Assembly: GCF_036634175.1 (NCBI RefSeq)
Contig: NZ_JAZIFX010000001.1
Coordinates: 7,564,001 to 7,628,000, forward strand
Direction of reading: 5' to 3'
Source: Streptomyces sp. P9-A2
GTDB taxonomy: Bacteria > Actinomycetota > Actinomycetes > Streptomycetales > Streptomycetaceae
Length of the DNA: 64,000 bases
Shown here piece after piece: positions 1 to 8,673 of this stretch (the first letter of the stretch is position 1; the number at the start of each line of letters is the position of its first letter). Both the position numbers and the translations under genes were made by a program. The notes below the pieces were generated by a model. It ran no database searches. It saw only the letters and a program-made list of their open reading frames with translations, and was not told the origin of the DNA.

Positions 1-129
1 GCGACGGACCTCTTCCGGAGCAAGCCGAACCGGCGGGCGCCCGCCGGCGCGAGGCCGGCCACAGGATGCCGCGCTGCTCACCGGGGAGTCGGACACGTCC
101 GTGAACGCACCATGTCCTGACTGACCGGA

Positions 130-240
130 TACCGCCGACTCAGCCCTCGCCACGAGCGCAACCCTCGCACCCCACGGGCCTTTCTCGGCCTTGCCGCCGC
201 CCTGTGCTGCTACAAGCGACTCGCCCGGCTCACCCCATAG
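130..240 (+). pseudogene. IS5-family-like transposase C-terminal remnant
   Basis: A 36-codon open stretch ending in TAG reads YRRLSPRHERNP, then AFLGLAAALCCYKRLARLTP. This resembles the end of IS5-type transposases and is comparable with RRLHRRYERKADHFLAF...LICYRRLTK in the intact element at 26131-26980. An in-frame TGA at 118-120 closes the frame upstream, so only the tail survives. The match is by eye to the family pattern. It suggests an old insertion at the window edge. Confidence 0.4.
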
Positions 241-552
241 GACACGGTCTGAGCCGATGAGGCCGAGGCCTGCGTCAGGCCGGCAGGGGGTGCAGGCGCT
301 GGTGCCGTCGGCGAGTGGATGTCGTGCCTCGTCTGTCCGATGCGGTGCGCCGGTTCGCGTGGGTACGCTTGTTCCGTGGGGGCCGTGTGCGGCCGGTGGG
401 GATGCTTGCCGCGTTGTCAGCGCGGCGTCGGGCCACATGGCCGTGATGCCTCTCCTCGAAGGGCATGGGTTCGGCGGCCGGTACGGGCGAGAGCCTGGGG
501 CCGCCGGGCGCCCGGGCGGGGTCCGCACATGTTCTCCGGTGGAGATCCCTGC
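241..552. other. Gene-empty stretch before the MOSC gene
   Basis: No reading frame here has recognisable motifs. The long frame that covers it simply extends the MOSC gene upstream of its ribosome binding site. It probably holds that gene's promoter, but no clear -10/-35 pair was assigned. Confidence 0.4.
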
Positions 553-2337
553 ATGGGAGGCGGCAAGGTGGCCCTATTGAGAGCCTTGAGCGTCGGGATG
601 CCGAAGGACGTCCCCTGGCACGGCAGGACCGTGCGCACCGGCGTCTACAAGAGGTCCGTGACCGGGCCGCGGATGGTGCGGCGGCTGAACATCGACGGCG
701 ACGGCCAGGGCGATCTGGGCGGTCACGGAGGCGAGCAGCGGGCAGTGCTCGTGTACCAGACCGATTCCTACCGTTTCTGGGCTCGCGAACTCGGCCGCGA
801 CGATCTCCGACCAGGTCAGTTCGGGGAGAATTTCACCGTCGACGGCCTGCCGGACAACGAGGTCTGTATCGGTGACCGCTACCGCATCGGCGACGCGCTC
901 TTCGAAGTCACCCAGCCGCGGGTGACCTGCTACCGAGTCGGCCTGCGGATGGGCGAGCCGCGGATGGCGGCACTGTTGGTGGCACACCACCGGCCCGGCT
1001 TCTATCTGCGCGTACTCGAGGAAGGCGAGGTCGAAGCCGGGCAGGAGATCGTCAAGGTCTCCACCGGACCCGAGGCGATGACCGTCGAGGAGATCGACCG
1101 GGTGCTCTACCTGCCCGGGCACACCCGCCGGCAGGTCGAACGTGCCCTGCGGATCCCCGCGCTCAGCCCCGGCTGGCAGGCGTCCATGGAGGCCCTGCTG
1201 GATCAGGGGGACAACGCGGCCGCCGGAACGTCCGGCAGCGCCGGGCTGAATGCCGCGGCCACGGCCCCGCGCCCCGCCTGGCCGGGCTTCCGCCCACTGG
1301 TCGTCACCCGCGTCCAGCCCGAGAGCCGTAGCGTGTTCTCCCTGTCGCTGGCCGCCCCCGACGGTTCGGATCTGCCGACCGCACTGCCGGGGCAGTTCGT
1401 CACGGTCAAGGTCCCGCCCGAGGGGGACGCGCCGCCGCTGATCCGCAGTTACTCGCTGTCCGGCGAGCCGGGCACCGGAACGTACCGGATCAGCGTGAAG
1501 GCCGAAATCCACGGCGCGGCCGGCAACCGCCTGCGCAGCCACGTACGTACCGGCGACCACCTCGACGTCGCGGCGCCCCGCGGTACCTTCTGCCTGACCA
1601 CCGGGGACAATCCGGTGGTCCTGCTGTCGGCCGGCGTCGGGGTCACTCCCGTACTGGCGATGCTGCACGCACTCGCCCGCGACCGCTCCAGCCGCCAGGT
1701 GTGGTGGCTGCACGGGGCCCATGACGGCACGGAGCACCCCTTCGCCCGGGAGAGCCGGGAACTGGTCGGCATGCTTCCGCGGGCCCGGTCGAGGATCTAC
1801 TACAGCAAACCGGCCGCCGAAGACCGCCGGGACGTCGACTACACGGACATCGGCCACCTGTCGGGCGACCGTATTCCCGGCCTGGCGCTGCCCATCGACG
1901 CCGACGCCTACCTGTGCGGCCCCGGGGCCTTCATGGACGGCCTCACCACCGCTCTCGTCGACGCGGGCCTGGAGGCATCCCGCGTCCATACCGAGATCTT
2001 CGGCGCGGGCCCGTCCCTCACTCCCGGGATCGACGGCGCGGTGACAGCCGCACCCCACCAGCCCGCCGGGCGGGCGGGCACCGGTCCCACGGTCGCCTTC
2101 GCCCGCAGCGGTCTCGAGGTCCCCTGGAACGAAGCCCGGGAGTCCCTGCTCGAACTCGCCGAGGCCTGCGATGTCCCCGTCAGATGGTCGTGCCGGACCG
2201 GCGTCTGCCACACCTGCGAAATCGCCCTCATGTCCGGGGCAGTGCGGTACGCCCCCGACCCGGTCGAGCCCCCCGCCGACGGCAACATCCTCATCTGCTG
2301 CTCCAAGCCCACCGAGGGGATCGTCCTGGACCTGTGA
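553..2337 (+). CDS. MOSC domain / ferredoxin reductase / 2Fe-2S ferredoxin fusion
   Basis: A 594-residue three-part redox protein. Residues about 1-165 are a MOSC domain (molybdenum-cofactor-binding fold, YiiM-like), with the conserved Cys at 126 in RVTCYRVGL. A short helical segment follows (about 170-225). Residues about 245-480 are an FNR-type flavin reductase with the FAD motif RSYS at 298 and the NAD-loop motif GVGVTP at 361, then YLCGPG. The C-terminus is a plant-type 2Fe-2S ferredoxin with cysteines 547, 552, 555 and 582/583. The likely role is NAD(P)H-driven electron supply to a Moco or sulfur-transfer centre, as in YiiM-type hydroxylamino-base reduction; the substrate is unknown. ATG 553 is chosen because GGTGGAG precedes it and MOSC homology begins there. 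It is monocistronic. Confidence 0.87.
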   Translation: MGGGKVALLRALSVGMPKDVPWHGRTVRTGVYKRSVTGPRMVRRLNIDGDGQGDLGGHGGEQRAVLVYQTDSYRFWARELGRDDLRPGQFGENFTVDGLPDNEVCIGDRYRIGDALFEVTQPRVTCYRVGLRMGEPRMAALLVAHHRPGFYLRVLEEGEVEAGQEIVKVSTGPEAMTVEEIDRVLYLPGHTRRQVERALRIPALSPGWQASMEALLDQGDNAAAGTSGSAGLNAAATAPRPAWPGFRPLVVTRVQPESRSVFSLSLAAPDGSDLPTALPGQFVTVKVPPEGDAPPLIRSYSLSGEPGTGTYRISVKAEIHGAAGNRLRSHVRTGDHLDVAAPRGTFCLTTGDNPVVLLSAGVGVTPVLAMLHALARDRSSRQVWWLHGAHDGTEHPFARESRELVGMLPRARSRIYYSKPAAEDRRDVDYTDIGHLSGDRIPGLALPIDADAYLCGPGAFMDGLTTALVDAGLEASRVHTEIFGAGPSLTPGIDGAVTAAPHQPAGRAGTGPTVAFARSGLEVPWNEARESLLELAEACDVPVRWSCRTGVCHTCEIALMSGAVRYAPDPVEPPADGNILICCSKPTEGIVLDL

Positions 2338-2529
2338 TGAGCGGCGCCCTCACCGCGCCGACACGGACGGTAGTGCGGCCCCCCGCTCCGAGCCCGCGGG
2401 CACCGACAACGAGCCGCCGGGGTCCGGCGCGGACAGCTCTGCCGGCCGCCGGGCACTGTGGGCGGAACACGCCGGGCTCCACCATGTCCTGCGCATGCCC
2501 GGGGCGAGCCCGGTGGCGGGCGGGCTGCG

Positions 2530-2733
2530 GCGCCCCGCGCGGACCAGGGACGTCGACCAGGACGTCGTACAGGTGCCACCGACCGCTTCGCGCGCGATGC
2601 TGGGTAAACGCGCCGTGCCGCGGCGGCACACGGCGAGCACGAGGCACGCACCGGCGCCGAGGACCCGGACCGGCCGGACTGGTACGCGCAGTACATGGTG
2701 CGCGAGCGGGCCGGTACCCAGTCGCCGACATGA
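2530..2733 (+). pseudogene. Frameshifted remnant of a small conserved protein
   Basis: Two adjacent frames give protein-like text that would join if shifted. One reads DVVQVPPTASRAMLGKRA up to about 2615. The other reads GEHEARTGAEDPDRPDWY then AQYMVRERAG and ends at TGA 2731-2733, but has an in-frame TAA at 2605. The DPxxPDWYAxYMVxExAG ending is a pattern I recall from small actinobacterial proteins of unknown role. No start or RBS is evident. It could be chance, but two complementary frames at one point favour a decayed gene. Confidence 0.35.
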
Positions 2734-2986
2734 GCGGGCAGCCCCGCCGATCGCGTCGGCGGCAGATGATGACGAAGTGGCCGACCCCCATCCCGGCAGC
2801 CGGCGCCGCGGCGGTCCCTGCGACGTGCCCCCAAGGGACCGCAGCGCAGCACTTGACCGGAGAGGGACGGCGCACCGTGCGTGCACGCTCAAGACGGGTT
2901 CCTCGCGGTTTCTGCGGGTGTCGGAGCGAGTCTGCGACCGGCGGCTGCGACCAGCCGCGGTCCCTGGCTACGGGGGAGCTCTGCCA

Positions 2987-3292
2987 TCACCCCGTGCCGC
3001 CGGTGGCCCGCCCGGGGTCGTTGGGGTGGGGTTCGAGCGGGGTGACGGTGAGGGTCATCCAGGGGCGCAGCGGCAGTGTGCCGAGCACCTTCTCACGGAG
3101 CTCCTCCTCGTTCGCGGCCCGCCAGATCCCGATGCTGCGCGACTCGCCGACCGGACGCCACAATCGGGCCAGGTTGCCGGTCGTCGAGAGCTCCCCCGCG
3201 CGGACCGCCTCGGCCGCCCTCCGCCTGTCGACCTCGTCCTGGCCGGTCCCCTCAGGGACCGTCGTGGTGATTTCGACAAGAAACTCCTGCAT
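2987..3292 (-). CDS. Muconolactone delta-isomerase-like protein
   Basis: A 101-residue protein with the family layout: MQEFLVEITTTVPEG, then a helix, then LARLWRPVGESRSIGIW, then a C-terminal strand PWMTLTVTPLEPHPND. Muconolactone isomerases (CatC family, about 90-95 residues) act in the catechol branch of the beta-ketoadipate pathway. No cat or pca partner lies nearby, so the true substrate may differ; many stand-alone homologues are uncharacterised. The start at 3292 has a GGAG 11-8 bases upstream. A 34-codon ORF with a stronger RBS overlaps its start. Confidence 0.75.
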   Translation of the reverse strand: MQEFLVEITTTVPEGTGQDEVDRRRAAEAVRAGELSTTGNLARLWRPVGESRSIGIWRAANEEELREKVLGTLPLRPWMTLTVTPLEPHPNDPGRATGGTG

Positions 3293-3356
3293 CGGTTTCG
3301 CTCCGTTCGGTGAAGATCCCGGCGACGACGGGAAGGGCGAGTTCGCTGGTGGTCAT
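3252..3356 (-). other. Possible 34-residue leader ORF overlapping the isomerase-like gene
   Basis: On the minus strand, ATG 3356 is preceded by a GGGGGAGA ribosome site. It opens MTTSELALPVVAGIFTERSE and runs to a TGA at 3252-3254, overlapping the first 41 bases of the next gene in another frame. It may be a translated leader or the beginning of a truncated gene. No family is recognised. Confidence 0.25.
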
Positions 3357-3916
3357 CCGTCTCCCCCGAGCGGAGCCGCGATCAGGTCGGACGCCGCCCG
3401 ACCGCTACGGGAGTTCCACTCCGCGATGACCCTTGAGTTGTCCGTCCGGCCCGGCGATCCGCGCCACGACCGGTTTCCTCTCGTGGGAGGCGTGGCCTCC
3501 TGGCGTCCAAGGCGCCCGAACGCGGGCCCGGGGGTACGCCTGTTGCCCACGCCGCTGCCCCCGGGCCGCCTCTGGCGGCGCCACGGGGCTTTGTGCGTCC
3601 CCACCTTGCACAACGCCTCGCGCGCTCGGTACCGCCGGAAGGCAGCGACCCGTTCCAGCGACGAAGATGCGGAAGTACCGCGGCCCGCAGCGTTGCATCG
3701 TGCTCCGGACCAATGGGCACGTGAGCACGTGAGAAGGCGCCTTTCGGCCGAAGCAGCGGGGGCCGACGAAGCCCGACGCCGGCAACCGCGCACCCGCAGC
3801 ACGCTCACAGACCCGAGCGCACTGCTCACGCCGACGGCGAGCCAATGCGGCAAGAATCCCCCCGAACTTCCCGCGCCGGCACTCGATAGACATGCCGCCG
3901 CACACCATGAGAGCTC
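3357..3916. other. Gene-empty 560-bp stretch
   Basis: Overlapping open frames exist on both strands, as expected at this GC content. None has recognisable motifs, a good ribosome site or coherent hydrophobic pattern. I see no gene here. Confidence 0.4.
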
Positions 3917-4615
3917 TCACGCGAGGGTTTTCAGCAGCCGTTCCGCGAGCGCTTCGGCGGAGTGGGGATTCTGCCCGGTGATCAGGTTGCGGTCCTCGAC
4001 CATGTACGGCTTCCACATCTCGCCCCGGCTGTACTCGACACCGACTTTCTCCTTGAGTTCGTCCTCGAGCAGCCACTGTGCCTTGTCGGCCAGTCCGACA
4101 GCCTCCTCCTCTTCATTGGTGAAGCCCGTGACCCGGTAGCCCTTGAAGGGCGACTCGCCGTGGATCCTGGTGGCCAGCATCGAGGCAGGGGCGTGGCACA
4201 CGATTGCGAGTGGTTTGCCCGAGGCGAGTTGTTCGGTCAGTATCCGTCCCGCGTCGGCGTCCACCGACAGGTCCTGCATCGGGCCGTGGCCTCCGGGCAG
4301 GTACACCGCGTCGTAGTCCTGCAGCCGCACGTCCGAGAGTTTGATCGGCCGGCGCATGACCTCCGCGGAACGGATGATGGCTTCCAGTTCGAGCGCTCCC
4401 TCCTCACCGCCGGCCATGGCGGGGCGCAGGCTCATCATGTCGACGGTCGGCGTCACGCCGTTGGGCGTCGCGACGACGACCTCGTGGCCTGCCTCCGTGA
4501 TCGCCTTGTACGGCTGCGCGAATTCCTCCGCCCAGTAGCCGGTGGCGTACCTCGTGCCGTCCTTCAGGACCAGGTACGTAGCTCCGGTGACCACGAAAAG
4601 TACCTTCGCCATCAC
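3917..4615 (-). CDS. DJ-1/PfpI family type 1 glutamine amidotransferase-like protein
   Basis: A 232-residue protein of the Hsp31/DJ-1 type. It opens with a beta strand (AKVLFVVTGA) and carries YLPGGHGPM. The nucleophile elbow AIVCHAPAS places the cysteine at about residue 140, followed directly by His, as in this family. The C-terminal part RNLITGQNPHSAEALAERLL is typical. Members act as glyoxalase III, deglycase or holding chaperones; which applies here cannot be read from sequence. Start GTG 4615 or ATG 4612 both sit below a GAGGAGG site, and the spacing slightly favours ATG. It stands alone. Confidence 0.85.
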   Translation of the reverse strand: MMAKVLFVVTGATYLVLKDGTRYATGYWAEEFAQPYKAITEAGHEVVVATPNGVTPTVDMMSLRPAMAGGEEGALELEAIIRSAEVMRRPIKLSDVRLQDYDAVYLPGGHGPMQDLSVDADAGRILTEQLASGKPLAIVCHAPASMLATRIHGESPFKGYRVTGFTNEEEEAVGLADKAQWLLEDELKEKVGVEYSRGEMWKPYMVEDRNLITGQNPHSAEALAERLLKTLA

Positions 4616-4844
4616 GAATCGCCTCCTCAGCTCTGTTTGGAGAAATTGAGGGGATTTGCGCTAAAGGTCAGTCTAGGCACAGGAATCATCAGGCACATGC
4701 GCACAGCGGTTCGTAGCCCAAGGCTCGCAGTGCGACGTGTCGTTGACCGTGACCGTGAACGAGTCGAACGGCTTACGGATGCGCGTGTACGCCCTCGCGG
4801 CGGTGCCCACTGCCCGTCTACCGGGGCGTCGTGCGGGCGTTGTC

Positions 4845-5240
4845 AAGTTGTCTGGGGGATGGCTTGCTGAGCGGGTGGCGGGGTGTAGTGGGGGCGGTTG
4901 CCGGCCCCGGGGCGTGGGCCGGCATGGAGTCGAGCAGCGGTACCAAGGCCTCGGGGAGGCCGCTCAGGTCCGGGGTGTGGTCGGGGTTGGTGACCTGCCC
5001 GACGATCGCCTCCCAGCGCGCCCCGTCGTAGGAGGCAGCGCCCGGTGGCCGCGTACAGCAGTACCGTGCCGAGTCCGTACACGTCGGCGGACTCCTCGAC
5101 CTTCGTCCGCCCCAGAGCCTGCTCGGGCGGCATGCAGCGCACGGTGCCGATGGTCATCCCGCTGTGGGACAGCGTGTCCTTGGAGGTGTAGAGGAACGCC
5201 CCGAGGCCGAAGTCGATTGTGAATCCCGTAGGCCATGTCC
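4845..5240 (-). pseudogene. Ser/Thr protein kinase C-lobe relic
   Basis: The reverse strand reads TIDFGLGAFLY, then GTVRCMPPEQALG, then ESADVYGLGTVLLYAATG. These are the DFG loop, the PPEQ (APE-like) motif and helix F of a bacterial Hanks-type kinase. At about 5040 the frame shifts by one base, and homology resumes as YDGARWEAIVGQVTNPDHTP...LPEALVPLLD. The N-lobe, including the ATP loop and catalytic HRD, is absent. The relic starts directly behind the stop of the LacI gene, so it has no start of its own. Truncated and frameshifted, it is not functional. Confidence 0.65.
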
Positions 5241-6263
5241 TCAAGCCCTCTGCGACCGAGCCGTGCTCTGTCGTACCACCAGGTGGGTCGCCAGTTCGAT
5301 GCGCTGTGCCGCCGTGCCGGGGTCGTCCGGGCGGAGCAGCATGCGGGTGGCCTCCTCGGCCATGTGCCGCAGGGGCTGGTGGACCGTGGTGAGGGGCGGG
5401 CTCGACCACTGGGCCAGTGGTACGTCGTCGTAGCCCACCACCGACAGGTCCTCCGGCACGCGCAGGCCCCTGACCCTGGCCGCCTCCAGGACGCCGAGTG
5501 CCTGGAGGTCGCTGCCCGCGAAGACCGCCGTCGGCCGGTCGGGGCCGTTCAGCAGGTCCATGGCGTGTTCGAAGCCGCTCTGTACGTGGAAGTCGCCGAA
5601 GCGCGTCAGACGCGGGTCGGTCTCCAGGCCCGCCATCGTCATGGCGGAGCGGTAGCCGTCGAGACGGGCGAGCGAACAGAGCATGTCCTCGGGGCCGGTG
5701 ATGATCGCGACCCGCTCGTGACCGAGGTCGGTGAGATGGCGGGTGGCGGCGAGGCCGCCGGCCCAGTTCGCGGAGCCGACCGAGGGGACGTCGGGGGCGG
5801 GGTCGCCCGCCGGGTCGATGACGACGAGGGGGATGGCCGCGGCTCTGAGCTGGCGTTTGATGTCCTCCGGGAGGGTGGAGAAGACCAGCACGACGCCGAG
5901 CGGCCTGCGTTGCAGCACGCCCGGGAGCCACTCCGGAGCGGGGGTGTGCCGGGTGCCGCTCTCGGTGAGCGCCACCGTCGCGCGGTTCTCCTTGGCGACG
6001 TTCTCCACGCCCCGGATCAGCTCCATCGCCCAGACGCTCTCCAGCTCGTGGAAGACGATTTCGATGAGCGGGGAGCGGGAGGCCGGCTGGGCGCGACGGC
6101 GGTAGCCGTGGACGTCCAGCAGCCGTTCCACCTTGGCGCGGGTCGCGCGAGAGACGTCCGATCGGCCGTTGAGGACCTTCGAAACTGTCGGCATCGAAAC
6201 GCCGGCCTCTTTCGCCACCGTGGCCAGGGTGACTCTGCCGCTCGTCTCGTGGTCATCGTGCAT
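5241..6263 (-). CDS. LacI-family transcriptional regulator of the adjacent sugar-uptake operon
   Basis: A 340-residue LacI/GalR repressor. The N-terminal helix-turn-helix is VTLATVAKEAGVSMPTVSKV with the hinge helix starting SRATRAKVERLLD. A periplasmic-binding-protein-like effector domain follows, containing SVVGYDDVPLAQWSSPPLTT. It is divergent from the binding-protein/permease/GH3 operon, with about 140 bp between, and so is probably the operon's sugar-responsive repressor. This regulator-first divergent order is that of bxlR in xylobiose loci. ATG 6263 has no strong RBS, so translation may be leaderless or begin slightly elsewhere. Confidence 0.88.
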   Translation of the reverse strand: MHDDHETSGRVTLATVAKEAGVSMPTVSKVLNGRSDVSRATRAKVERLLDVHGYRRRAQPASRSPLIEIVFHELESVWAMELIRGVENVAKENRATVALTESGTRHTPAPEWLPGVLQRRPLGVVLVFSTLPEDIKRQLRAAAIPLVVIDPAGDPAPDVPSVGSANWAGGLAATRHLTDLGHERVAIITGPEDMLCSLARLDGYRSAMTMAGLETDPRLTRFGDFHVQSGFEHAMDLLNGPDRPTAVFAGSDLQALGVLEAARVRGLRVPEDLSVVGYDDVPLAQWSSPPLTTVHQPLRHMAEEATRMLLRPDDPGTAAQRIELATHLVVRQSTARSQRA

Positions 6264-6363
6264 AGACGCAGGATACGGCACCGTGCGTCGATAACAGTTT
6301 GAGTGAGTGCCGACTCGACCGTTGACCGGAACTCCCGTCTGACCTACTGTCCCACGGCATGGA

Positions 6364-6390
6364 CTTTCGGTGATGAGGCCGAAACTTTCG
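6364..6390. promoter_or_regulatory. Inverted-repeat operator candidate between regulator and sugar operon
   Basis: CGAAACTTTCG at 6380-6390 is a palindrome around a central base. TTTCGG at 6365-6370 also faces CCGAAA at 6379-6384 across 8 bases. The sites lie 12-38 bases upstream of the binding-protein start, as expected for a LacI-type repressor operator. I recall CGAA/TTCG half sites for BxlR-type repressors, but cannot verify this here. Confidence 0.5.
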
Positions 6391-6401
6391 AGAGGCGAAC
6401 G

Positions 6402-7706
6402 ATGAAGACACGTGCGCGCTTGCCCAGACTGGTCGCCGGTGGTGCGACGCTCACCCTGGCACTGACCCTTTCGGCCTGCGGTGACGGGGGCGGCGGGGCG
6501 TCCTCGGACGACGGCAAAATCCATGTCCTTGTCTACGGGGACGCCGCCAACAAGGTCGAGAAGCAGCTCGTCGACACGTTCAACAAGACGTCCGACGTCA
6601 AGGTCGTCCTCGACACCATCCCCGGTGCGGACTACCAGAAGAAGCTTCAGACGATCATCAGCACCCCCCAGGCCCCGGACGTCTTCTTCAACTGGGGCGG
6701 CGGCAGCATCAAGCCGTTCGTCAAGGCCGATCTGCTGATGCCGCTGGACGACTTCATCAAGAAGGACCCGGACCTGGAGAACAAGTTCCTGCCGTCCGTG
6801 TTCGCCAACGGCGTCGTCGACGGCAAGCCGTACGGCATCCCGATGCGCGGCACCCAGCCGGTCCTGCTCTTCCACAACAAGAAGGTCCTCGACCAGGCGG
6901 GCGTCAAGCCGCCGAAGACCTGGGACGAACTGCTCGACGCGGTCGGGAAGCTCAAGGACGCGGGTGTCACGCCGATCGCGCTCGGCGGCGGCGACATCTG
7001 GCCGACGCAGATGTGGTTCCAGTACCTCTTCGACCGCCTGGCCGGCCCGGGGCTGTTCGAGAAGGCCGTCGGGGGCGACAAGAGCGCCTGGGAGAGCGCG
7101 GACAGCAAGAAGGCCCTGGGCATGATCAGGGAGCTCGTCGACGCCGGCGCCTTCGGCAAGAACTACGACTCCGTCAAGTACACCAACGGCGGCTCGGTCG
7201 CGCTGGTGTCCTCGGGCAAGGCCGGCTTCGAGCTGATGGGCTCCTGGTACTACTCCCAGCAGCTGACGGACGCCAAGGAGTTCGCCGAGAAGGACCTCGG
7301 CTACACCGTCTTCCCGGCCGTCGAGGGCGGCAAGGGCGACCCGGCCGGCGTCGCCGGCAACACCAACAACTACTACTCGGTGATGAAGAAGACCGAGCAC
7401 CCCGAGGCCGTCGCCGAGTTCCTGAAGCTCATGTACTCCGACGAGTTCGTCAAGGCGCAGCTGGAGATCGGCAACCTGCCGACCACGACCAACACCGACA
7501 AGTTCATCGACACCTCGTCCACCCCCGAGTACTCGCGCTTCCAGTACGACCTGGTCGCCGACGCCCCGTCGTTCCAGCTGTCCTGGGACCAGGCGTACCC
7601 GCAGAAGGCGAGTTCGTCCATGCACAAGGCCATCCAGCAGTTCTTCAACGGACAGCTCGACGCGGACGGCTTCATCAAGGCCATGCAGGCCCTCCCGACC
7701 GAGTGA
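6402..7706 (+). CDS. Sugar ABC transporter substrate-binding lipoprotein
   Basis: A 434-residue family 1 (MalE-like) solute-binding protein. The signal peptide MKTRARLPRLVAGG...TLALTLSACGDGG ends in the lipobox LSAC, which anchors it to the membrane surface. The mature part has the usual NTFNKTSDVKV and DVFFNWGGGS stretches and a C-terminal helical lobe. ATG 6402 follows GAGAGG. It heads an operon with two permeases and a cytoplasmic GH3 enzyme, so it likely captures a beta-linked oligosaccharide such as xylobiose or a related sugar. No ATPase is encoded here; MsiK-type shared ATPases are usual in Streptomyces. Confidence 0.9.
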   Translation: MKTRARLPRLVAGGATLTLALTLSACGDGGGGASSDDGKIHVLVYGDAANKVEKQLVDTFNKTSDVKVVLDTIPGADYQKKLQTIISTPQAPDVFFNWGGGSIKPFVKADLLMPLDDFIKKDPDLENKFLPSVFANGVVDGKPYGIPMRGTQPVLLFHNKKVLDQAGVKPPKTWDELLDAVGKLKDAGVTPIALGGGDIWPTQMWFQYLFDRLAGPGLFEKAVGGDKSAWESADSKKALGMIRELVDAGAFGKNYDSVKYTNGGSVALVSSGKAGFELMGSWYYSQQLTDAKEFAEKDLGYTVFPAVEGGKGDPAGVAGNTNNYYSVMKKTEHPEAVAEFLKLMYSDEFVKAQLEIGNLPTTTNTDKFIDTSSTPEYSRFQYDLVADAPSFQLSWDQAYPQKASSSMHKAIQQFFNGQLDADGFIKAMQALPTE

Positions 7707-7716
7707 CGAACGGCTC

Positions 7717-8673
7717 ATGACCACAAAGACCACGAGCGCTCCGCCCGCCGCCGGACCCCGTAAGGGGTCCCGGCGGAGGCCGCCCGCCTCGTCCGCAACG
7801 AAGGTGGGCCGCCCCGGCTTCGCCTGGGCGCTGCCCGCCGCAGTGTTCTTCGCCCTCTTCGCGATCGTCCCGCTGATCATGGTGGCGGTGCTGTCCTTCA
7901 TGAGCTGGGACGGACTCGGCTCGCCCGAGTTCGTCGGCATGGACAACTGGTCGCGCCTGATGGACGACCCGGTGATGTTCCAGAGCGTCTGGCTGACCCT
8001 GCTGCTGACCGTGCTCGGCGTGGTCGTCCAGACGCCGCTGAGCATCGTGCTCGGCGTCTGGGCCGCCGGTCATCAGCGCAACCGGGCCGTGCTGTCCGTC
8101 ATCTACTTCATCCCGCTGCTGCTGTCCGCGACGGCCGTCTCCGTGCTGTGGCGGGCGCTGCTCGACCCGAACTTCGGCATCCCGGCCGAGGCCACCTGGC
8201 TGTTCGGCGACGGCAACCTGTTCGGTGAACAGGCCACCGCCATCGGGGTGCTGGCGTTCGTCAGCACCTGGCAGTTCACCCCGTTCCACACGCTGATCTA
8301 CCAGGGCGCCGCCCGGGCCGTCCCGCAGGTGCTCTACCAGGCGGCCGAGATCGACGGGGCGGGCCGCTACCGGCAGTTCTTCCACATCACCCTGCCGCAG
8401 CTGCGCAACTCGATGATCACCTCGATGATCCTGATGATCGTCGGCGGCCTGACCACCTTCGAGACGGTCCTCATCCTGACCCAGGGCGGCCCCGGCACCG
8501 ACACCACCATCAGCGCCTACTACATGTACGACAAGGCGTTCAAGAGCTTCGACTTCGGCGCCGGCTCCGCCATCGCCCTGGCCCTGGTCGTCTCGGCCAC
8601 CGTCATCTCGCTGATCGTCGTCCGGGTCTCCGGCTACGACAAGATGCGCAGCACCATGGAAGGTGTGTCATGA
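7717..8673 (+). CDS. Sugar ABC transporter permease (MalF type)
   Basis: A 318-residue inner-membrane permease. After a basic, Pro/Arg-rich N-terminus it has about six transmembrane segments, the first being WALPAAVFFALFAIVPLIMV. The cytoplasmic ATPase-contact loop is visible as YQAAEIDGAGRYRQFFHITLP, the EAA motif. It starts 10 bases behind the binding-protein stop and overlaps the next permease by 4 bases (ATGA), so translation is coupled. It pairs with the downstream MalG-type subunit to form the channel. Confidence 0.9.
   Translation: MTTKTTSAPPAAGPRKGSRRRPPASSATKVGRPGFAWALPAAVFFALFAIVPLIMVAVLSFMSWDGLGSPEFVGMDNWSRLMDDPVMFQSVWLTLLLTVLGVVVQTPLSIVLGVWAAGHQRNRAVLSVIYFIPLLLSATAVSVLWRALLDPNFGIPAEATWLFGDGNLFGEQATAIGVLAFVSTWQFTPFHTLIYQGAARAVPQVLYQAAEIDGAGRYRQFFHITLPQLRNSMITSMILMIVGGLTTFETVLILTQGGPGTDTTISAYYMYDKAFKSFDFGAGSAIALALVVSATVISLIVVRVSGYDKMRSTMEGVS

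Noticed and set aside
574..2211. Long minus-strand open frame antisense to the MOSC fusion gene
   Set aside because: It mirrors the codon periodicity of the real gene, as expected at over 70% GC. It has no motifs and no RBS.
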